A stretch of DNA of 64,000 nt from Gammaproteobacteria bacterium (GCA_030427485.1 JAUICG010000001.1:344628-408627), one strand, 5' to 3'. Positions 9,484 through 19,464 are shown, counted from the first letter of the stretch. Made by a program: numbers and translations. Notes: a model not told the origin generated them from the letters alone.

Positions 9484-10041
9484 TCACCGGCTGCCAATTT
9501 TCTTAGCCGGCACACCGGCCACTATCGTTCGAGCGGCGACCGATTTGTTCACCAGCGCATGGGCGGCGACGACAGCACCGCCGCCGATGTGGACGCCCTT
9601 CAGCACCGTGGATTTCGCCGCGAGCCAGACATTGTCCTCGATGACGATCGGCGCGGTGGTGAAACCGGCGCTGCGCACCGGGTCGGAATCCAGCGCATGA
9701 TCCTGGTCGCGAATGACGACATACTCGGCGATAAGGGCGTCGCTGCCAATGTCGATGCGGTCCCTGCACACCACAATCGCGCCTTCTCCAAAATGACTGT
9801 TATCGCCGATCCGGATACAGCCGCCCCTGGCAACAATGACCACGTTGGCGCTGAAGCTGACGCCTTTGCCGATCGTGATCTTCCCGTTGGCGGTGCAGGC
9901 GAGGGTAACCCTGCCGCCACAGTGCGGGAGGGATGCAAAATCCACCCCGGTCTTCAGCCACCGGCTCCGGGCTACGAGGCTTACTGCCCGCAGCGTATTT
10001 CGAATCCGGCGCAAGCCCGATAAGGCGTTGTTAAATGGCAT
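9484..10041 (-). CDS. Hexapeptide-repeat acyltransferase (LbH fold)
   Basis: A 185-residue left-handed beta-helix protein. Repeating hexapeptides such as ITIGKG, IRIGDN, IDIGSD, IVIEDN and VHIGGG run along the C-terminal two thirds. The catalytic-type segment VVIRDQDHALD lies in the middle and the protein ends VVAGVPAKKIG, the usual closing motif of sugar O- or N-acetyltransferases such as WcaF/WbbJ-like enzymes. It probably acetylates a sugar of the polymer in the cytoplasm. It is the last gene of the minus-strand exopolysaccharide operon, 50 bases after the flippase. Confidence 0.86.
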   Translation of the reverse strand: MPFNNALSGLRRIRNTLRAVSLVARSRWLKTGVDFASLPHCGGRVTLACTANGKITIGKGVSFSANVVIVARGGCIRIGDNSHFGEGAIVVCRDRIDIGSDALIAEYVVIRDQDHALDSDPVRSAGFTTAPIVIEDNVWLAAKSTVLKGVHIGGGAVVAAHALVNKSVAARTIVAGVPAKKIGSR

Positions 10042-10091
10042 ACCGGTAGTCCGCCGACGCTGACAGGGTGGTGGGATTCACGGCCCGGGCA

Positions 10092-11396
10092 CTACACATA
10101 GTATCGTATCCCCAGGCGCTGTTTCACTTTGATCCACAGCAGGACATTCCAGGTTATCAGCATCAGCATCGATGAAAATGCGGCGCCTTCCAGGCCATAC
10201 CGTGGCAGCAGCAGGCTGTGCAGTACTATGTTTACCACCAGTGCAATCGCCATGGCCCTGGTGACATCCCTCTGGTGCCCGGTCATGTTGAGCAGCAGCG
10301 CGACTGTGCCCATCAGGGCATTGACAGCCTGGCCGGCCGTCAGTAGCAGCAGGGGCGCATAGGCCGCGGAAAATTGGGGTCCATAGAAGGTTTTCAGCAA
10401 CCAGGGACTGGCGACCGCAATAGCCGCCACCAGCGGGACAGTGGCCGCGATGATCAGCTTGTTCGCGCTGCCCGCCAGGGCCTCTATGCCGCGCATATCC
10501 GCGCGCGCATAGAGACGTGAGACATAGGGAGAAACGACGGTATTGCTCACCTGTAATACGATCACCACAAAGCCCGCCCCCAGGGTCGCAACCCGGTAGA
10601 AGGCGACCTCGGCATCACTGCTGTAGAACTCCAGGAACACGATGCTGAGTTGCATATTCAATACCTGCATTCCCGCCGTCAGGCCGATTGGAAAAGCCGA
10701 TGAAAACCATCTGGCCGTATCGAAGGCCGCTGTGGCCGGCGCTATGGCCGCCGGTTTGCGCAACCTGAACAGCAGCCAGCCGGAAACAAACGCGATCAGC
10801 GAACACACTATATAGAAAGCGACCACATTGTCGGCCGAGGGCGTGACGGGCAGCAGGAATAGCGCGAGTAACAGTCCCGACATCAGCAGGGTAGGGCGAA
10901 TAATACTCTCCGGCAGTTGTGCCAGTATGATATGCCGCAGCCCGCCGAGCATCGCATCGCGCAGCGCCCCGAGCGAAAGTATCGGAACGAGGAACAGGCC
11001 GAGCAGCAGGGCAGTCTGTTTGTCAGGCGTATAGTGCCCCGGGTTCACTAACAACCACAAAGCGGCACAGAGGCAGACAGCCGTGGCGACAAGGGCGACG
11101 AATTGATGGGAGCGCAGGGCCAGACCCTTCATATACCCCCATTTTTCGTTTGCCTGCAGTGCAGCGAATTCGCGCATGACCAGAGTCGGCATGCCGGACT
11201 GCGTGGGTACGCTAAGCAGGGCGACGACACTCATGGCGAATACATACACGCCGTAGCTTTCAGCGCCAAGAAAACGTGCCAGCAGAACCGAGTTGATAAA
11301 GCCCAGCAAGTAGTACGAAATGCGAATGAGGAAACTGCCGGAGAACAGTCTAAGCAGGCGATCCAGGTTCAGCAGTTCCGGGGCAGTGTCAGTCAT
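10092..11396 (-). CDS. Polysaccharide flippase, Wzx/MVF-like
   Basis: A 434-residue membrane protein with about twelve to fourteen hydrophobic segments. It opens with LLRLFSGSFLIRISYYLLGFINSVLLARFLG, the pattern of polysaccharide biosynthesis (Wzx-type) transporters, in which the first helix ends in ARxLG and is followed by YGVYVFA. These proteins flip undecaprenyl-linked repeat units across the inner membrane. It complements the EpsG-like polymerase and the Wzc-type kinase in the convergent operon. The substrate is not readable. Confidence 0.87.
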   Translation of the reverse strand: MTDTAPELLNLDRLLRLFSGSFLIRISYYLLGFINSVLLARFLGAESYGVYVFAMSVVALLSVPTQSGMPTLVMREFAALQANEKWGYMKGLALRSHQFVALVATAVCLCAALWLLVNPGHYTPDKQTALLLGLFLVPILSLGALRDAMLGGLRHIILAQLPESIIRPTLLMSGLLLALFLLPVTPSADNVVAFYIVCSLIAFVSGWLLFRLRKPAAIAPATAAFDTARWFSSAFPIGLTAGMQVLNMQLSIVFLEFYSSDAEVAFYRVATLGAGFVVIVLQVSNTVVSPYVSRLYARADMRGIEALAGSANKLIIAATVPLVAAIAVASPWLLKTFYGPQFSAAYAPLLLLTAGQAVNALMGTVALLLNMTGHQRDVTRAMAIALVVNIVLHSLLLPRYGLEGAAFSSMLMLITWNVLLWIKVKQRLGIRYYV

Positions 11397-11426
11397 GCGG
11401 GAACTGTAACAGATTTGGCTGCCGCC

Positions 11427-12500
11427 TCATCGGCTTACGTAGGCCGCCAGTTTCGACGGGCTGTACCACATCGAGTTGGCCAGGTGCACGCACCTCGCGT
11501 AATAATCTAGCAGCCTCGCCCGGGCGGGGTCGTTATAACGCCTGCGCATCGTCGCGATACGGCGCTCGAGGTCCGTAGCGCAGGCGGCCGTGCCGGTGGC
11601 CTGGTATCCGGTCAGTGCGGCAACCAGCTGGTCGAAAACGCCGAAGGCCTTGCCGCAGTGTTTTGTTACCAGGCTGCGGTCGACAAGGCCTTGCGCGCTA
11701 TCCATCAGGCCAACATAGTCGCAGGCCTCGCGGATCGGGAATTCCCGGCGGGTCAGGCAGCCGTCGTGAACCAGTCTGCCGAGTACGATATGTATGATCT
11801 GGTGTTCCGTGGACGGCACCAGGAATCCGGCGCCGTTGATCTGGTGCTCACTGGCGCAATCAAACAGCGGCTGCAGCGGGTTCTCGTGTTGAAAGCGTCG
11901 CGGCAGGAAGTGTCTGTGCAGTTCGACAAAGGCGACCTGGTCGCGCTTGACCAGTGGGGGGAGATGATGATGCGCAGCGCTGACGCGGATCGCCGCTTGC
12001 GTGTCGCCGGGCACACCGGGTTTTATCTCCAGTGCCCGCCTCCGTCTGTAATAACCATAACCGGCTGTTCGCAGGGCTTCGCCAGCCGCCAGTAACGCAC
12101 CGGGCTTTACCAGCAGGTCGATGTCCGCCTGTTGTCGAAAACCGGGGTTTTCCCTGTTCACCGTCAGCAATTGAGCTGTGCCTTTCAGCAACAGGGGTTT
12201 GATGTCCGCGTCGTTCAGGGTCCGGATCAGCGCGCCGGCCTGCAGCACAATCTGCATGTTGCGCCGCGTGTTTGCCAGCAGCGCGTCGCGCAGGCGGCGA
12301 TTGTTTTCGTCACTGATATGGCCGGTGATTGCAGGTTGCGCATAGCAACGAACCGCCAGTGCCGGGAGTACCGCCTGGCTCGACGCCATACCGATCAGGT
12401 GCGGCATCAGGCCTTGTTCAACGCAGGCATCGAGCGCACTGCGATCGCGGCCACCGATTATCCGGCACAGCGCCTGAAAAACGGCCCAGCTTGATGGCAT
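11427..12500 (-). CDS. Nucleotidyltransferase-fold protein (NTP_transf_5 type)
   Basis: A 357-residue protein resembling the uncharacterised nucleotidyltransferase family NTP_transf_5. The core is LLLKGTAQL followed by RQQADIDLLVKPGALLAAGEAL, where the paired aspartates (DID) fit the metal-binding site of the polymerase-beta fold. Members often sit in exopolysaccharide loci, frequently with HprK-related kinases and PqqD-like proteins, and their reaction is not established. Here it lies between ugd and the flippase in one operon. A PqqD-like gene occurs about 7.6 kb away; no HprK-like kinase is in the window. Confidence 0.72.
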   Translation of the reverse strand: MPSSWAVFQALCRIIGGRDRSALDACVEQGLMPHLIGMASSQAVLPALAVRCYAQPAITGHISDENNRRLRDALLANTRRNMQIVLQAGALIRTLNDADIKPLLLKGTAQLLTVNRENPGFRQQADIDLLVKPGALLAAGEALRTAGYGYYRRRRALEIKPGVPGDTQAAIRVSAAHHHLPPLVKRDQVAFVELHRHFLPRRFQHENPLQPLFDCASEHQINGAGFLVPSTEHQIIHIVLGRLVHDGCLTRREFPIREACDYVGLMDSAQGLVDRSLVTKHCGKAFGVFDQLVAALTGYQATGTAACATDLERRIATMRRRYNDPARARLLDYYARCVHLANSMWYSPSKLAAYVSR

Positions 12501-12527
12501 CAGTATCGCGCCGCGGCGGGGGACAGC

Positions 12528-13832
12528 CTAACGCCCGACACAGCTGTACTGGAATCCATGGTCCAGCATCGACTGCTTCTCATAGACGTTCCGCAGGTCG
12601 ACGAAAACGTCACCACGCATCAGTGTCCTGAGTTTGCCGAGGTCCAGGCCCCGGTACTGGTTCCATTCCGTCATCAGCACGATGGCATCGGCATCCATGG
12701 CGGCAGAGTCTATACCGTCCGCGTACGCGACGACGTCGGGCAGTTCTTTGGCGGCTTCATCCATCCCGTGCGGATCGTGGGCTTTGATGTGCGCGCCGTG
12801 CTCGATCAGCGCCGGTACTATCGTCAGCGCCGGGGCATCGCGCATATCATCGGTTTCCGGTTTGAAGGTCAGGCCCAGCACCGCGATGGTTTTTCCCGCC
12901 ACGCTGCCTCCGAGGGCGTCGAGAATTTTCACCACCATCAATTCCTTCTGCGCGTTATTGGCGGCAACCACGGCCTCGACTATGCGGCTGGAACAGCCCG
13001 CATCGTGGGCCATGCGGATCATGGCCTGCGTATCCTTCGGAAAGCAGGAGCCGCCGTAACCCGGCCCCGCGTGCAGGAACTTCTTGCCGATCCGGCCGTC
13101 CAGCCCCATACCCCGCGCGACGGCGCTGACATCGGCCCCGGTTTTTTCGCACAACTGGGCGACCTCGTTGATGAAGCTTATTTTGGTGGCGAGGAATGCG
13201 TTGGCCGCATACTTGGTGATTTCGGCACTTTCCAGGTCGGTGATCAGGAATGGGGCTTCGATCAGGTACAGAGGGCGGTAGAGTTCGCGCAGCAGGCTCT
13301 CGGCGCGCGCGGTTTCCACGCCCAGCACCACGCGATCGGGGCGCATGAAATCGTTGATAGCCGAGCCTTCACGCAGAAACTCGGGGTTAGAGGCAATATC
13401 GAAATCCGCTCCGGGATTCGTTTCCCCGATGAGCCGTTTCACTTCGCGCGCGGTCCCCACCGGTACAGTGGATTTATCCACGATCAGGGTATAGCCCTGC
13501 AGATACTCCGCAAGCTGGGTAGCAGCGGCGTAAACGTATTTGAGGTCGGCGTGTCCGTCCCCCCGTCGAGTGGGTGTGCCGACGGCAATGAAGACGAGGT
13601 CGGCATCGCCAATCCAGTCCTCGAAGCGGGTCGAAAACCGCAGGCGGCCCGCCTCGACGTTGCGCTTTACGAGCTCGTCCAGGCCCGGCTCGTAGATGGG
13701 TATCCGGCCGCGTTCCAGCGCCTCGACCTTGTCCTGGTCGACATCCAGGCAGGTAACGTTCGCGCCGAACTCCGCAAAACAGGCCCCTGACACCAGTCCC
13801 ACGTAACCGGCGCCAATCATTACCACGTTCAT
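12528..13832 (-). CDS. ugd: UDP-glucose 6-dehydrogenase
   Basis: A 434-residue NAD-dependent enzyme that oxidises UDP-glucose twice to UDP-glucuronate. The N-terminus [21 protein letters not shown] is the Rossmann glycine motif. The active-site region is [15 protein letters not shown] with the catalytic cysteine at about residue 263, and the substrate-binding [18 protein letters not shown] lies upstream of it. Length and motifs match the family throughout. Its start overlaps the stop of the epimerase gene by four bases, so UDP-glucuronate production and its epimerisation are coupled. Confidence 0.95.
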   Translation of the reverse strand: MNVVMIGAGYVGLVSGACFAEFGANVTCLDVDQDKVEALERGRIPIYEPGLDELVKRNVEAGRLRFSTRFEDWIGDADLVFIAVGTPTRRGDGHADLKYVYAAATQLAEYLQGYTLIVDKSTVPVGTAREVKRLIGETNPGADFDIASNPEFLREGSAINDFMRPDRVVLGVETARAESLLRELYRPLYLIEAPFLITDLESAEITKYAANAFLATKISFINEVAQLCEKTGADVSAVARGMGLDGRIGKKFLHAGPGYGGSCFPKDTQAMIRMAHDAGCSSRIVEAVVAANNAQKELMVVKILDALGGSVAGKTIAVLGLTFKPETDDMRDAPALTIVPALIEHGAHIKAHDPHGMDEAAKELPDVVAYADGIDSAAMDADAIVLMTEWNQYRGLDLGKLRTLMRGDVFVDLRNVYEKQSMLDHGFQYSCVGR

Positions 13833-14845
13833 AGTTCTTCCTTATGCATATGTTTCAGATACCACGTCACGAAATTATTGATGCCGTCCTGCACCGTCGT
13901 CTGCGGGAGGTAGTCCACGTGTTCAACCAGGTCCTCGATATCAGCATACGTCGCCGCGACATCTCCAGGCTGTATGGGCAGCATTTCCCGTATTGCCGTC
14001 TTCCCCAGCGCTTTTTCAATCGCTTCGATGAAGTCGGTCAATAATACCGGCTTACTGTTACCGATATTATACAAACGGTAGGGTGCACTACTGGTGCCCG
14101 GGTCGGGGTAGTCGGCGTCCCACTCGGGATTCGCGGTGGCCGGTTTGTCAATGACGCGGATAATGCCTTCCACGATATCGTCGATATAGGTGAAATCGCG
14201 CTGCATATTGCCGTTGTTGAAGACCTTGATGGGCTCTCCTGCCAGGATGGCCCTGGTGAACAGGAACAGCGCCATATCGGGCCGGCCCCAGGGCCCGTAG
14301 ACGGTAAAAAATCTCAGCCCGGTGGTAGGGAGGCCAAACAGGTGCGAATAGGTATGGGCCATCAGTTCATTGGATTTCTTGCTCGCGGCGTAGAGGGAAA
14401 TCGGGTGATCGACGTTATCGTGCACGGAATAGGGCATTGCACTGTTCATGCCGTACACGGAACTGCTGCTGGCATACACCAGGTGGTCGACATTGTGGTG
14501 CCGGCAACATTCCAGAACGTTGGTAAAACCCACGATATTGCTTTCAATATAGGAGTGTGGATTGTCCAGCGAGTAGCGAACACCCGCCTGTGCCGCGAGG
14601 TTGATGACAGCGTCGAAGGTATTGTCGGAAAACAGGGCCTGCATAGTCGCCTGGTCCTGCAGGTCGGCCCTGACGAAATAGAAGTCGGGCCGCCGCATCA
14701 GCCTGGCCAGTCGGGCTTCCTTCAGGCTGACATCATAGTAGTCGTTGAGATTGTCGAGACCGGTAACAGTATTGCCGCGAGCCAGTAGCCGTTCGCTGAG
14801 ATGGTAGCCGATAAAACCGGCAGCGCCGGTGACGAGTATATGCAT
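13829..14845 (-). CDS. UDP-glucuronate 4-epimerase (NAD-dependent SDR epimerase)
   Basis: A 338-residue extended short-chain dehydrogenase/reductase. It has the NAD-binding GAAGFIG (residues 7-13), the catalytic serine region YASSSSVYG and YAASK with Tyr152 and Lys156. The segment [17 protein letters not shown] and the [17 protein letters not shown] motif are characteristic of UDP-glucuronate 4-epimerases such as CapI, which make UDP-galacturonate. It is the first gene of the minus-strand operon and is coupled to ugd, which makes its substrate. The polymer therefore probably contains galacturonate. Confidence 0.9.
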   Translation of the reverse strand: MHILVTGAAGFIGYHLSERLLARGNTVTGLDNLNDYYDVSLKEARLARLMRRPDFYFVRADLQDQATMQALFSDNTFDAVINLAAQAGVRYSLDNPHSYIESNIVGFTNVLECCRHHNVDHLVYASSSSVYGMNSAMPYSVHDNVDHPISLYAASKKSNELMAHTYSHLFGLPTTGLRFFTVYGPWGRPDMALFLFTRAILAGEPIKVFNNGNMQRDFTYIDDIVEGIIRVIDKPATANPEWDADYPDPGTSSAPYRLYNIGNSKPVLLTDFIEAIEKALGKTAIREMLPIQPGDVAATYADIEDLVEHVDYLPQTTVQDGINNFVTWYLKHMHKEEL

Positions 14846-14989
14846 GGAGATGACTCCGGTTCGCTGACCTGGATGCGCATGATAGAGTGTTTTCTGCGTA
14901 TTTGCATTTCATCGTCGCAGGCTGTCCACCTTTGTTGAATTGGTTATACTCTGTGCTGTTCTGGGGCGGTTAGCGCAAGGAAATACTCT
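14846..14989. promoter_or_regulatory. Divergent promoter region between the epimerase operon and galE
   Basis: These 144 bases separate the minus-strand uronic-acid operon from plus-strand galE. A good -10 hexamer TATACT lies at 14945-14950 on the plus strand, about 40 bases before the galE start, but no clear -35 sits at 16-18 bases from it. AAGGAA about ten bases before the galE ATG is the ribosome-binding site. The minus-strand promoter was not resolved. Confidence 0.4.
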
Positions 14990-16006
14990 ATGGCCGGTAC
15001 TGTATTGGTGACTGGTGGTGCGGGTTACATTGGAAGCCATGCATGTGTCGCGTTGATAGAGGCCGGTTACGATGTTGTGGTGCTGGACAACCTGTGCAAC
15101 AGCAGCGCGGTCGCACTGCAGCGGGTGCGGGACATCTGCGGAACAGCGCCGGTTTTCAGGCAGGGCGATATCCGGGACAGGGAGTGCCTTGACCAGATTT
15201 TCCGGGAACAACAGATCGATTCGGTACTGCATTTTGCCGGTCTCAAGGCGGTGGGCGAGTCTGTCGAGCAGCCGCTACAGTACTACGACAACAATGTCAC
15301 CGGTTCCCTTGTTCTGCTGGCCGCAATGCAGCACGCGGGGGTCCGCAACCTGGTATTTTCCTCTTCAGCCACAGTGTACGGCGATCCGGTATCGGTGCCG
15401 ATCCGGGAGGACTTCGCACTCGGCCCCACCAATCCCTACGGTCGTACCAAGCTGATGGTGGAGACCATACTCGCTGACTGGCAGGCGGCGAACACGGATT
15501 GGAGTATTGCCCGCCTGCGCTATTTCAATCCGGTGGGAGCGCACATCAGCGGTCGTATCGGGGAGGATCCGCAGGGCATACCCAACAACCTCGTGCCGTT
15601 TGTCGCGCAGGTGGCTGTAGGCAAGCGCGACAAGCTGTTTGTCTTCGGCGATGATTATGCAACGCCCGATGGTACCGGTGTGCGCGACTATATCCATGTG
15701 ATGGACCTGGTAGAGGGGCATGTGGTCGCGCTGGAGCATATTTGCCGCGAACGCGGCCTGCATACCATAAACCTGGGCACGGGTAACGGCGTGTCGGTAC
15801 TGGAGATGATTGAAGCGTTTGAGCATGTCAGCGGGCGGCCCGTCCCCTACGAGATCGTTGCTCGCCGTCCGGGTGATATCGCCACCTGCTGGGCCGACCC
15901 TTCGCTGGCGCGGGAACTGTTGCACTGGACGGCGTCGCGCGACCTGACACAAATGTGTGAGGATGTGTGGCGCTGGCAATCCGGCAACCCCAGGGGATAT
16001 GCCTGA
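14990..16006 (+). CDS. galE: UDP-glucose 4-epimerase
   Basis: A 338-residue GalE that interconverts UDP-glucose and UDP-galactose. It has the Rossmann motif GGAGYIG (9-15), VVLDNLCNSS, the serine cluster FSSSATVYG and the catalytic NPYGRTK with Tyr150 and Lys154. The closing part (RRPGDIATCWADPSLA) is the usual GalE C-terminal signature. It is transcribed away from the ugd/epimerase operon and supplies UDP-galactose for the same polymer. Length and every motif match, so the call is secure. Confidence 0.95.
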   Translation: MAGTVLVTGGAGYIGSHACVALIEAGYDVVVLDNLCNSSAVALQRVRDICGTAPVFRQGDIRDRECLDQIFREQQIDSVLHFAGLKAVGESVEQPLQYYDNNVTGSLVLLAAMQHAGVRNLVFSSSATVYGDPVSVPIREDFALGPTNPYGRTKLMVETILADWQAANTDWSIARLRYFNPVGAHISGRIGEDPQGIPNNLVPFVAQVAVGKRDKLFVFGDDYATPDGTGVRDYIHVMDLVEGHVVALEHICRERGLHTINLGTGNGVSVLEMIEAFEHVSGRPVPYEIVARRPGDIATCWADPSLARELLHWTASRDLTQMCEDVWRWQSGNPRGYA

Positions 16007-16054
16007 CTTCCCGTCCGGCGCGCGGCGTGAACGGCTGCCGTCGAGGTGCCCTGG

Positions 16055-16822
16055 ATGATCGATTTTACGCTGGTAAAAGTACTGTCGCTGCTGGTATATC
16101 CGCTGAGCATGAGCCTGCTGCTGGGCGTGGTGGCGCTGGCGTTCTCCCGCTTACAGTGGACGCGGGGCAGTTTTTACACGCTGCTGCTGGCGTTTGGCTG
16201 GCTGTACCTCTGTTCCACGTCATTTTTTGCCAATTATCTCAGCGGCACACTGGAGCGAGGGTTTGTGCCCCGCGCGATGTCCGCCATCGCGCCCGCCGAT
16301 GCGATCGTGTTGCTCGGTGGTGCCATGCGCGGAGACACGCATATGGGCACGCTGGCCGACCTGAACCACCATGCGGACCGCCTGGTATACGCCGTCGCGC
16401 TGTTCAAGGCGGGCAAGGCGCCGGTCATCGTGCTGACCGGGGGTGGTGTCGATGGCGCGCGCACGGAAGCGGAGCAGATGAGGGAACTGCTCGAAGTGAT
16501 GGGCGTTCCCGCTGAGCGTATCCTGCTGGAGCGCGACAGCCGCAACACCCACGACAACGCTGTGTACGCTGCGCAGTTGCTGCAAGCCGAAGGAATCAAG
16601 CGGGTGCTGCTGGTCACGTCGGCGTACCACATGCGGCGCTCGCTCGCGCTGTTCGAGGCCCAGGGCGTGGAGGCCATCCCGGCCCCCACGGATTTTCAAC
16701 GGCTGGTAGCACCGCAATTGCTGCCGGCGTGGTTGCCGACTGTCAGCAATCTCTACCAGAGTACCGATGCGCTTCACGAAATCGTGGGCTACTGGGTATA
16801 CCGTTGGCAGGGCTGGTTGTGA
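16055..16822 (+). CDS. YdcF/ElyC-like DUF218 membrane protein
   Basis: A 255-residue protein with two N-terminal membrane segments (about residues 10-55) followed by a DUF218 domain: ADAIVLLGGAMRGD, VIVLTGGGVDGARTEAEQM, ERDSRNTHDNAVYA and VLLVTSAYHMRRSLALF. Family members such as ElyC and SanA affect envelope polysaccharide metabolism, and ElyC is linked to undecaprenyl-phosphate use. The ATG at 16055 is preferred over a GTG nine bases earlier because CGAGG lies eight bases before it. Its place behind galE fits an envelope role, but its reaction is unknown. Confidence 0.85.
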   Translation: MIDFTLVKVLSLLVYPLSMSLLLGVVALAFSRLQWTRGSFYTLLLAFGWLYLCSTSFFANYLSGTLERGFVPRAMSAIAPADAIVLLGGAMRGDTHMGTLADLNHHADRLVYAVALFKAGKAPVIVLTGGGVDGARTEAEQMRELLEVMGVPAERILLERDSRNTHDNAVYAAQLLQAEGIKRVLLVTSAYHMRRSLALFEAQGVEAIPAPTDFQRLVAPQLLPAWLPTVSNLYQSTDALHEIVGYWVYRWQGWL

Positions 16823-16871
16823 AGCGCGCCGAAGCCGTGTTGGTGCCGTGCAGCAGGCGCCCGCAGCGAAG

Positions 16872-16905
16872 AAAAAGGGTGCCCTGATCCTTTGACCGGG
16901 GCACC
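16872..16905 (-). terminator. Rho-independent terminator of the AraC-like gene
   Basis: GGGTGCCC at 16877-16884 pairs with GGGGCACC at 16898-16905. On the minus strand the stem is followed by five T residues (the A run at 16872-16876). It lies 61 bases beyond the stop of the minus-strand AraC-like gene. Confidence 0.8.
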
Positions 16906-16965
16906 AAGCGGCCGGCAGTGGTCGCGGGTGACGGGTATAGCCCCTGCCACTGTCATCGACCGAAC

Positions 16966-17367
16966 TCAGAGCGAATGTCTCGCCTTGTATTCGCTGTAGC
17001 TCACGCCGGTCCAGCGCCGGAACGCGCGGTAGAAGCTGTTGACCTCCAGATAGCCCAGTTCATCGGCCAGGCACTTGCCAGGGCGCCACATTTTGCGCAG
17101 TACCTGCTCGCAACGATACTGCCGTGCGCGATCCAGCAGGAACTGGTAGCAGGTGTGGTCCGCGCGCAAACGACGGCGCAGCGTGGTGCTGCTCATGCCC
17201 AGTGACTCGGCGACGGAGTCGGCCCGCAAACGGGCGAGATCGCCACCGAGCAGGATCTGCAGTACGCGGTCGGTTGTGCGGGAGAGCGCCAGGTAGGCGG
17301 GCTTCTCCGGTGGCGGAAGGGTGTCATCCCAATTGCTGTGCGATACGAGAGATTGATCCATAGCCAT
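16966..17367 (-). CDS. Short AraC-family regulator (DNA-binding domain only)
   Basis: A 133-residue protein that is essentially one AraC/XylS DNA-binding domain. The first helix-turn-helix is VAESLGMSSTTLRRRLRA and the second covers LADELGYLEVNSFYRAFRRWTGVSYSEYKARH, ending with the signature tail. A usual AraC protein has an additional 150-200 residue sensory domain, which is absent; only about 35 residues precede the HTH. It is monocistronic with its own terminator. Whether it is a functional short regulator or the surviving end of a longer gene cannot be decided. No target is evident. Confidence 0.8.
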   Translation of the reverse strand: MAMDQSLVSHSNWDDTLPPPEKPAYLALSRTTDRVLQILLGGDLARLRADSVAESLGMSSTTLRRRLRADHTCYQFLLDRARQYRCEQVLRKMWRPGKCLADELGYLEVNSFYRAFRRWTGVSYSEYKARHSL

Positions 17368-17523
17368 AACATCCTTGTTGTGGTTTCAGACGTGGTTGTC
17401 CGCTTAGCCTGACGGTATCCGGCCGATAAACCGGAGCGCATTTTCTGCCTGGCTAAGGGTCAACTAAAAAATAGCACAGATCGCTCAAAGTGAAAGCGTC
17501 AGCCGCGGCCTGCCCGGATTTGG

Positions 17524-19464
17524 TTAATCTGCGGGTTCGGACAGGGGGCAGTCCATCACGGCGGCAATGCTCGTGATGACTTCCCACTCGACCGCGCCCA
17601 GTACCCCGTCGCTGCCCGCGGCCCGGGTCATGGCTTTCAGCAGGCGCGGCTTCAGCAGCGGGTAGCAATCGGCCAGGGTGTACACCGCGCGGGAGAAGGC
17701 GGTGGTGCTGCATTGCTCCGGCGGCAGCAGGCTGAGTTGGCTAAAGCCGAGCGCATCGGCGCCCAGGCGGAATACCGTCTCGGAATCACCGCTACCGTTG
17801 TGCGCCAACAGCGACAGTACCGTTCGCACCGGCGACACCACCTGCTGCAGCTTGCGGTAGCGCGCGCGGCTGGGCTTCGTCGCGATAAACTCGGGGTCGA
17901 GGTAGTGGCGCACCAGTTGGTACAGGCACCACTCGTGCAATGCGGTACGCCGGTCGGCCTGGATTATCCGCAACAGGCCGCGCTTGAACACCTGGTACTG
18001 CGGCGCGGACATGGCCTTGAGGGCGGGCAGGCACAGTTCCAGCAGCGGCAGGCGGTGGGGTGCGCCCAGTGCGTGTACGCCAGGGTGCAGCGTATGCGTC
18101 AGGAGTTCCAGGCCGGAGATGCCCGCCTCGGCGATTATGCCGAGCTGCACCCGGTGCAATGTCGGCTCTTCATCCAGCAACAGGGCGAACACCAGCGCCT
18201 GGGCGCCCAGCGGTTCGTGGCTGTGTTGCACAAATACCAGTGGAATGTCTTCCCGCGCCGCTGTTTCACGCTCCAGTTGGTCGGGATCGGGCTCGAAGTC
18301 CGCATCGGTAGCCGACGCCGACTCGGCTGTCCCGGCGAGCGCGCCGGCGATGGACGCCGCTACCAGTTCGGCGCGACCAACGCCGACCTCCGCCGCTGCC
18401 GTCCGGCCGGGCTGCCAGTTATAGCGCGAGGGCTTGCGCTTGATGTACTGCCCGTCCCAGCGTGGGTCCACGCGCAGAATCCGTTCGCGCAGGGGTGGAT
18501 GGGTGGCGAACAATTGCCACAGGCGATGGGTGATCTGCCCGAAGAATATATGGGACATCTCGGTGGCGCGCGCGGCGTGCACGAGGGTGCCGGGTATGTA
18601 ACCGCCGATGACCTTCAATGCGTCGCCAATACCTTCGGCGCTGCGGGTGAACTGGACCGCGCTGGCGTCCGCGAGATATTCCTTCTGCCGCGAAATGGCA
18701 GCCTTGATGAAGCCTGCCGCGAGCCCGCCGACCAGCCCCAGCAGCCACAGCGCGAGTCCGAGCAGCGGCAGCACATTGTCGCCGCGCTGGCTGTCACCGG
18801 AGCGAATACGGGCGCCGCTGCGCAGCAGCAGGTGGCCGGCGTCGCCAATGAAGGTAATACCCTTGAGGAGGGCCGCCAGGCGGATATTGAGCCGCATGTC
18901 GCCGTTGAGTATGTGGCTGAACTCGTGCGCGATCACGCCCTGCAATTCGTTGCGCCTGAGGTGCTCGATGGCGCCGCGGGTCACCGCCACCACGGCGTCC
19001 GCGGGGATGATGCCGGCGGCGAAGGCATTGATGCCGCGTTCGTCATTCAGCACGTACACCGGCGGTACCGGCATATTGGCTGCCAGCGCCATTTCCTCGA
19101 CAACATTGAGGCAGCGCCGCTCGGCGGCGTCCCGGGATTGCGGCAGGATGCGGGTGCCCCCCATACTCTCGGCGACCGCCTTGCCGCCGGTGGACAGCCG
19201 TATCCACGTCACCAGCACGACCAGGGCAATGGTGCCGCAGATGGCCAGGCCAATGGTGCCGAACTGTGACCAGCTGAAGTAGGAGAGGAAGCCCGGCAGA
19301 CCCGCCTGGCGGCCGCTGTAGATATTGTAGTCCTGGCTGAAGAATAAAAAGGCCGCCACCAGGGCATTGGTCAGCAGCACCAGTCCGAGCACAGCCAGCA
19401 GAAAAAGCGCGACCAGCCAGCGCGTATTGCGCCGGGCGAGGTCCTGCTGCGCAAAAAAATCCAT
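17524..19464 (-). CDS. M48-family membrane zinc metalloprotease with C-terminal extension
   Basis: A 646-residue protein. Two N-terminal membrane segments (about 15-43 and 67-88) precede a peptidase M48 (HtpX/Ste24-like) domain. The zinc site HEFSH is at residues 180-184, with GINAFAAG upstream and KEYLADASAVQFT providing the third ligand. A long C-terminal region (about 330-646) has no obvious catalytic motif; its last 100 residues look helical and TerB-like (KAMTRAAGSDGVLGAVEWEVI). HtpX-type proteases degrade membrane proteins. It lies 20 bases after lemA, and this LemA/M48 pairing is recurrent in bacteria. Confidence 0.88.
   Translation of the reverse strand: MDFFAQQDLARRNTRWLVALFLLAVLGLVLLTNALVAAFLFFSQDYNIYSGRQAGLPGFLSYFSWSQFGTIGLAICGTIALVVLVTWIRLSTGGKAVAESMGGTRILPQSRDAAERRCLNVVEEMALAANMPVPPVYVLNDERGINAFAAGIIPADAVVAVTRGAIEHLRRNELQGVIAHEFSHILNGDMRLNIRLAALLKGITFIGDAGHLLLRSGARIRSGDSQRGDNVLPLLGLALWLLGLVGGLAAGFIKAAISRQKEYLADASAVQFTRSAEGIGDALKVIGGYIPGTLVHAARATEMSHIFFGQITHRLWQLFATHPPLRERILRVDPRWDGQYIKRKPSRYNWQPGRTAAAEVGVGRAELVAASIAGALAGTAESASATDADFEPDPDQLERETAAREDIPLVFVQHSHEPLGAQALVFALLLDEEPTLHRVQLGIIAEAGISGLELLTHTLHPGVHALGAPHRLPLLELCLPALKAMSAPQYQVFKRGLLRIIQADRRTALHEWCLYQLVRHYLDPEFIATKPSRARYRKLQQVVSPVRTVLSLLAHNGSGDSETVFRLGADALGFSQLSLLPPEQCSTTAFSRAVYTLADCYPLLKPRLLKAMTRAAGSDGVLGAVEWEVITSIAAVMDCPLSEPAD

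Noticed and set aside
12558..13790. Long antisense open frame over ugd
   Set aside because: It is a shadow of the high-GC ugd codons: no start signal, no family resemblance. The same applies to the long antisense frames over the M48 gene (17713-19269), rnr (42231-43190), radA (51642-52970), ettA (53112-54869) and the ATP-grasp fusion (58122-59444).
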